A stretch of 7,629 nt of DNA, taken from NCBI GenBank assembly GCA_003650865.1, contig QMSN01000046.1:1-7629 (forward strand). Reading direction: 5' to 3'. Source of the DNA: Thermoprotei archaeon (GTDB taxonomy: Archaea > Thermoproteota > Methanomethylicia > Nezhaarchaeales > WYZ-LMO8). The position numbers and the translations under genes are program-made. The notes beneath the pieces are model-generated. The model saw only the letters and a list, made by a program, of their open reading frames with translations, was not told the DNA's origin and searched no databases. Positions 5,866-7,629 of the stretch are shown here, in pieces (within the stretch, counting starts at the first letter, position 1; each line of letters starts with the position of its first letter).

Positions 5866-6417
5866 TTGAATGTAGCGGATATCAAAGTGGCTGACGTAAT
5901 GTCCGTAGACCCCATAACCGTTAAAGCAAAAGAAGAAGCTAGGAAAGCAGCCATACTCATGGAGAAGTACGGTATAGGGTGCGTCATAGTAGTTAACGAG
6001 CAGGGTAAGCCCATAGGTATAGTTACGGAGAGAGACCTTATCTCAAGGGTTATGGCCAAGGGCCTTAATGGCGACGAGGTTACCTGTAGAGAAGTCATGT
6101 CTTCACCGCTCTTGACAGTAGATCCTAAGACCCCCCTTGTAGACGCTATGAGTAAAATGTCTAAGTTCAAGGTCAGGAGGCTTGTAGTCATTGAGAGAGG
6201 GAGGCTGCTGGGCATCGTGACCGACAGAGATATACTGAGAGTTGCTCCAGCACTAATAGAGATACTGGCATCAAAAGAGGCTGGCGAAGAAAAATATGTG
6301 AAGGAAACTCAAGTGGGACAATGCGAGATTTGTGGAGAATGGTCTGAAGACCTCCGTGAAGTTAATGGTCACTTCCTATGCGAGGAGTGTAGAAGCGAGT
6401 ACTCCACTCAGGCGTAA
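5866..6417 (+). CDS. CBS-pair protein with C-terminal zinc ribbon
   Basis: The protein has 183 residues. Two CBS motifs lie at about 6-63 and 73-128. Each starts with a V-x-x-VM element (ADVMSVDPITV, REVMSSPLLTV) and ends with GIVT-[ED]-RD (51-57 and 116-122). A CBS pair usually binds adenine nucleotides or related ligands in the cleft and acts as an energy or ligand sensor. The tail has CEIC at 153-156 and CEEC at 172-175, a likely zinc ribbon that could contact nucleic acid or protein. No catalytic domain is present, so this is probably a regulatory protein with unknown ligand and partner. The start is TTG at 5866. The only nearby ATGs are followed at once by stops (ATG CCA TAA at 5856 and ATG TAG at 5870). 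The gene is downstream of rqcH on the same strand but appears to have its own promoter. Confidence 0.88.
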   Translation: MNVADIKVADVMSVDPITVKAKEEARKAAILMEKYGIGCVIVVNEQGKPIGIVTERDLISRVMAKGLNGDEVTCREVMSSPLLTVDPKTPLVDAMSKMSKFKVRRLVVIERGRLLGIVTDRDILRVAPALIEILASKEAGEEKYVKETQVGQCEICGEWSEDLREVNGHFLCEECRSEYSTQA

Positions 6418-6434
6418 CGGGGCGGGGCCAACGC
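6418..6434. other. GC-rich 17-bp gap between convergent genes
   Basis: The stop codons of the CBS gene and the RadB-like gene are separated by only 17 bp, mostly G and C. There is no T-rich tract here for an archaeal terminator in either direction, so transcripts from the two strands probably overlap. Confidence 0.5.
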
Positions 6435-7187
6435 CTACAAGCTTTGCAGCCCACTCTCCGTTATGATGAAAGCTGCCTCACCTTCAGGAATTAGGGGTGA
6501 GGCTTCGACTCGACATATCCTCTTTGAACCTACGCTTTTCCTCAGTCTAATCCTTGTGGTTGAGAGCTCAAAGGCGTTGTGAGACGATGGTAGGAGATTC
6601 TCCTCACCTTGATCTTCTATTTGGTAGACATTATCCGTAGCTATTACTGCCACACCAGTCTTAAGGGCGTAAAGCTGAAGAGTTCTTATGTAGCTTGATA
6701 AAGCTCTCTGTCTCTCAATAGTAGCTATACCATATTCACCCCTAATCAACGTAGAAAGGGAGTCTATTATCACAAGGCGGTAATGCGATCTCCTCCACAA
6801 CTCGTATAAGGAGCTCACGATATTGCTCTGTTCTTCAAACGTCGATGGCTTGTAGTACATAACTCTCGAAAGCACTTTTTTGTCTACCTTTCCAGACCCC
6901 TTTATAGCGCCGATCATGGCTGCAACTCTTTCAGGCGCGAAAGTGGAGTCCACGTCTATGTATACGAGGTAGTCATCGCTTGTCGTCAACGTATGTGCAG
7001 TTAATTGAAGGCAAAGTTGAGTCTTACCTGAAGAGCGTTCACCGTAGATTAACGTTATACTATGAGTTAGAAAACCTCCCTCCAGAAGGTTATCTATGGA
7101 ATCACAACCAAGAGGTATACGCTTAACAGTATGCCAGAGCTCTTCAAGATCTTTGAGAGTCAAGAAGTTGCTTAGCGTTTTGCCCAC
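6435..7187 (-). CDS. radB: RadB-like RecA-superfamily ATPase
   Basis: The protein has 250 residues and only a RecA-fold core, without the N-terminal HhH domain of RadA, as in archaeal RadB. Motifs are IPLGCDSIDNLLEGG (24-38), Walker A GERSSGKTQ (49-57), an IDVDSTFAPERV segment (77-88) matching the IDTEGGFSPER region of RadB, a Walker B strand ending in Asp142 (RLVIIDS) and a C-terminal PEGEAAFIITESG (234-246). RadB is a recombination mediator or regulator with weak ATPase. Two positions differ conservatively: the usual catalytic Glu is Asp80, and the sensor Gln of the NQV motif is Asn186 (TDNV). A RadA paralogue of the crenarchaeal aRadC kind or a KaiC-like ATPase are alternatives. The start is GTG at 7187, only 1 nt after GGAG and 8 nt after the stop of the upstream gene, so translation is probably coupled. 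Confidence 0.72.
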   Translation of the reverse strand: MGKTLSNFLTLKDLEELWHTVKRIPLGCDSIDNLLEGGFLTHSITLIYGERSSGKTQLCLQLTAHTLTTSDDYLVYIDVDSTFAPERVAAMIGAIKGSGKVDKKVLSRVMYYKPSTFEEQSNIVSSLYELWRRSHYRLVIIDSLSTLIRGEYGIATIERQRALSSYIRTLQLYALKTGVAVIATDNVYQIEDQGEENLLPSSHNAFELSTTRIRLRKSVGSKRICRVEASPLIPEGEAAFIITESGLQSL

Positions 7188-7195
7188 TCTCCATT

Positions 7196-7573
7196 TTAAG
7201 GGGACAACATACCATATGCTACTTCAGAGACTACAGCAAGAATAATAGCGCCTAATATTAAGCTTCTCCCTCTATATGGAGAGAATCCTGAAGCCCATAA
7301 AACGACCCCTAAAAGAGCTAAAGCTACATAGGATGCTCTAATCACGGTTACTAGGAATATGAGACCCTTATTTATCACGTAGATTAAGGCCTCTTGGATT
7401 GATGATAAAAAGTCGTCTATGGCGCTCTTAAAGCCGTTTATGTATTTATTAAAGATGTTTGTATCAGTATTATTAACCACATCCTCTTGGGCATGAACAA
7501 TACTAACTGTTAAGCACAACATGCTAAAGAGAAGCATGAGGTATATCCAGATACGCCTTAAAGTTACCTTCAT
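7196..7573 (-). CDS. Small secreted two-helix membrane protein, VirB2/TrbC/CedA1-like layout
   Basis: The protein has 125 residues. A basic start (MKVTLRR) and hydrophobic run end in VHA at 26-28, a good signal-peptidase I site before Gln29. The mature part would have an Asn/Asp-rich start (29-39), an amphipathic helix (about 40-62), a long hydrophobic helix (about 63-95), a short basic loop GFSPYRGRS (96-104) and a second hydrophobic helix (about 105-122). This layout matches VirB2/TrbC pilins and the archaeal CedA1 subunit of DNA-import pili. The assignment rests on layout rather than a diagnostic motif. The gene starts at ATG 7573 behind GAGGAG and is followed 8 nt later by the RadB-like gene, so the two are probably co-transcribed. 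No CedA- or CedB-like gene is in the window. An unrelated small membrane protein remains possible. Confidence 0.55.
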   Translation of the reverse strand: MKVTLRRIWIYLMLLFSMLCLTVSIVHAQEDVVNNTDTNIFNKYINGFKSAIDDFLSSIQEALIYVINKGLIFLVTVIRASYVALALLGVVLWASGFSPYRGRSLILGAIILAVVSEVAYGMLSP

Positions 7574-7576
7574 TCT

Positions 7577-7610
7577 CTCCTCGTTATAGCCTAAGATCTC
7601 AGCCTAATAA
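7577..7610 (-). promoter_or_regulatory. Promoter and ribosome binding site of the small membrane protein/radB unit
   Basis: On the minus strand, TTATTAG (7604-7610) is a TATA-like box about 26 bp before base 7581, and GAGGAG (7577-7582) lies 3 nt before the ATG at 7573 (5 nt for its GAGG core). Between them are two copies of TTAGGCT (plus-strand AGCCTAA at 7588-7594 and 7601-7607), 13 bp apart start to start. The second copy overlaps the TATA-like box. They could be a regulator site, or chance. Confidence 0.4.
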
Positions 7611-7629
7611 GCCCCAAATAGTCTTAATA

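Noticed and set aside
5847..6215. Minus-strand open frame of 122 residues
   Set aside because: It is antisense to the CBS motifs of a clearly recognised gene.
1..7629. tRNA, rRNA, CRISPR array, insertion sequence or attachment site
   Set aside because: I saw no cloverleaf-like sequence, regularly spaced repeats, transposase motifs or flanking inverted repeats. The intergenic gaps are all shorter than about 75 bp.

Overview
The window is chromosomal DNA from an archaeon, most likely a thermophile of the Thermoproteota (TACK) side or a nearby deep lineage. Evidence for Archaea is a prepilin with a PibD-type class III signal peptide, a GPN-loop GTPase, an archaeal-length RqcH/NFACT protein, a RadB-like recombinase without an N-terminal HhH domain, an EMC6-like membrane protein, TATA-like boxes a short distance from starts, and Shine-Dalgarno motifs. 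Arginine AGA/AGG and isoleucine ATA codons are frequent, as in many thermophilic archaea. The exact lineage cannot be fixed by eye. Nearly all of the window is coding. I see no tRNA, rRNA, CRISPR array or insertion sequence.

Layout. (1) Bases 1-206 (-): N-terminal part of a type IV pilin-like protein that runs off the left edge. It is divergent from (2) the GPN-loop GTPase at 272-1012 (+). The two share a 65-bp gap with one near-symmetric TATA-like box. (3) 1004-3748 (-): a tight four-gene operon read right to left. It encodes an EMC6-like three-helix membrane protein, a dihydroorotase-like cyclic amidohydrolase (pyrC), a Mut7-C/PIN-like nuclease with a zinc ribbon, and an AMMECR1 protein. 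Junctions are a 6-9 nt gap, an 8-nt overlap and a 13-nt overlap. The last gene overlaps the GTPase tail to tail by 9 bp. (4) 3806-5791 (+): rqcH, divergent from the operon across a 57-bp gap that again holds a two-way AT box. (5) 5866-6417 (+): a CBS-pair protein with a C-terminal zinc ribbon and a TTG start. (6) 6435-7573 (-): a two-gene unit of a small secreted two-helix membrane protein followed after 8 nt by a RadB-like RecA-family ATPase.

How the genes fit together. Most are information-processing or housekeeping genes: ribosome quality control (rqcH), a GPN GTPase, possible RNA decay (Mut7-C), pyrimidine synthesis (pyrC), membrane-protein biogenesis (EMC6-like) and recombination (RadB-like). 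The most interesting unit is the last one. The small protein has the layout of VirB2/TrbC/CedA1-type pilins (signal peptide, hydrophobic helix, short basic loop, second hydrophobic helix) and sits directly upstream of a recombinase-like ATPase. That ATPase has two conservative changes at positions normally used for ATP hydrolysis and sensing. A link to DNA uptake or exchange is an inference, not shown by the sequence alone.
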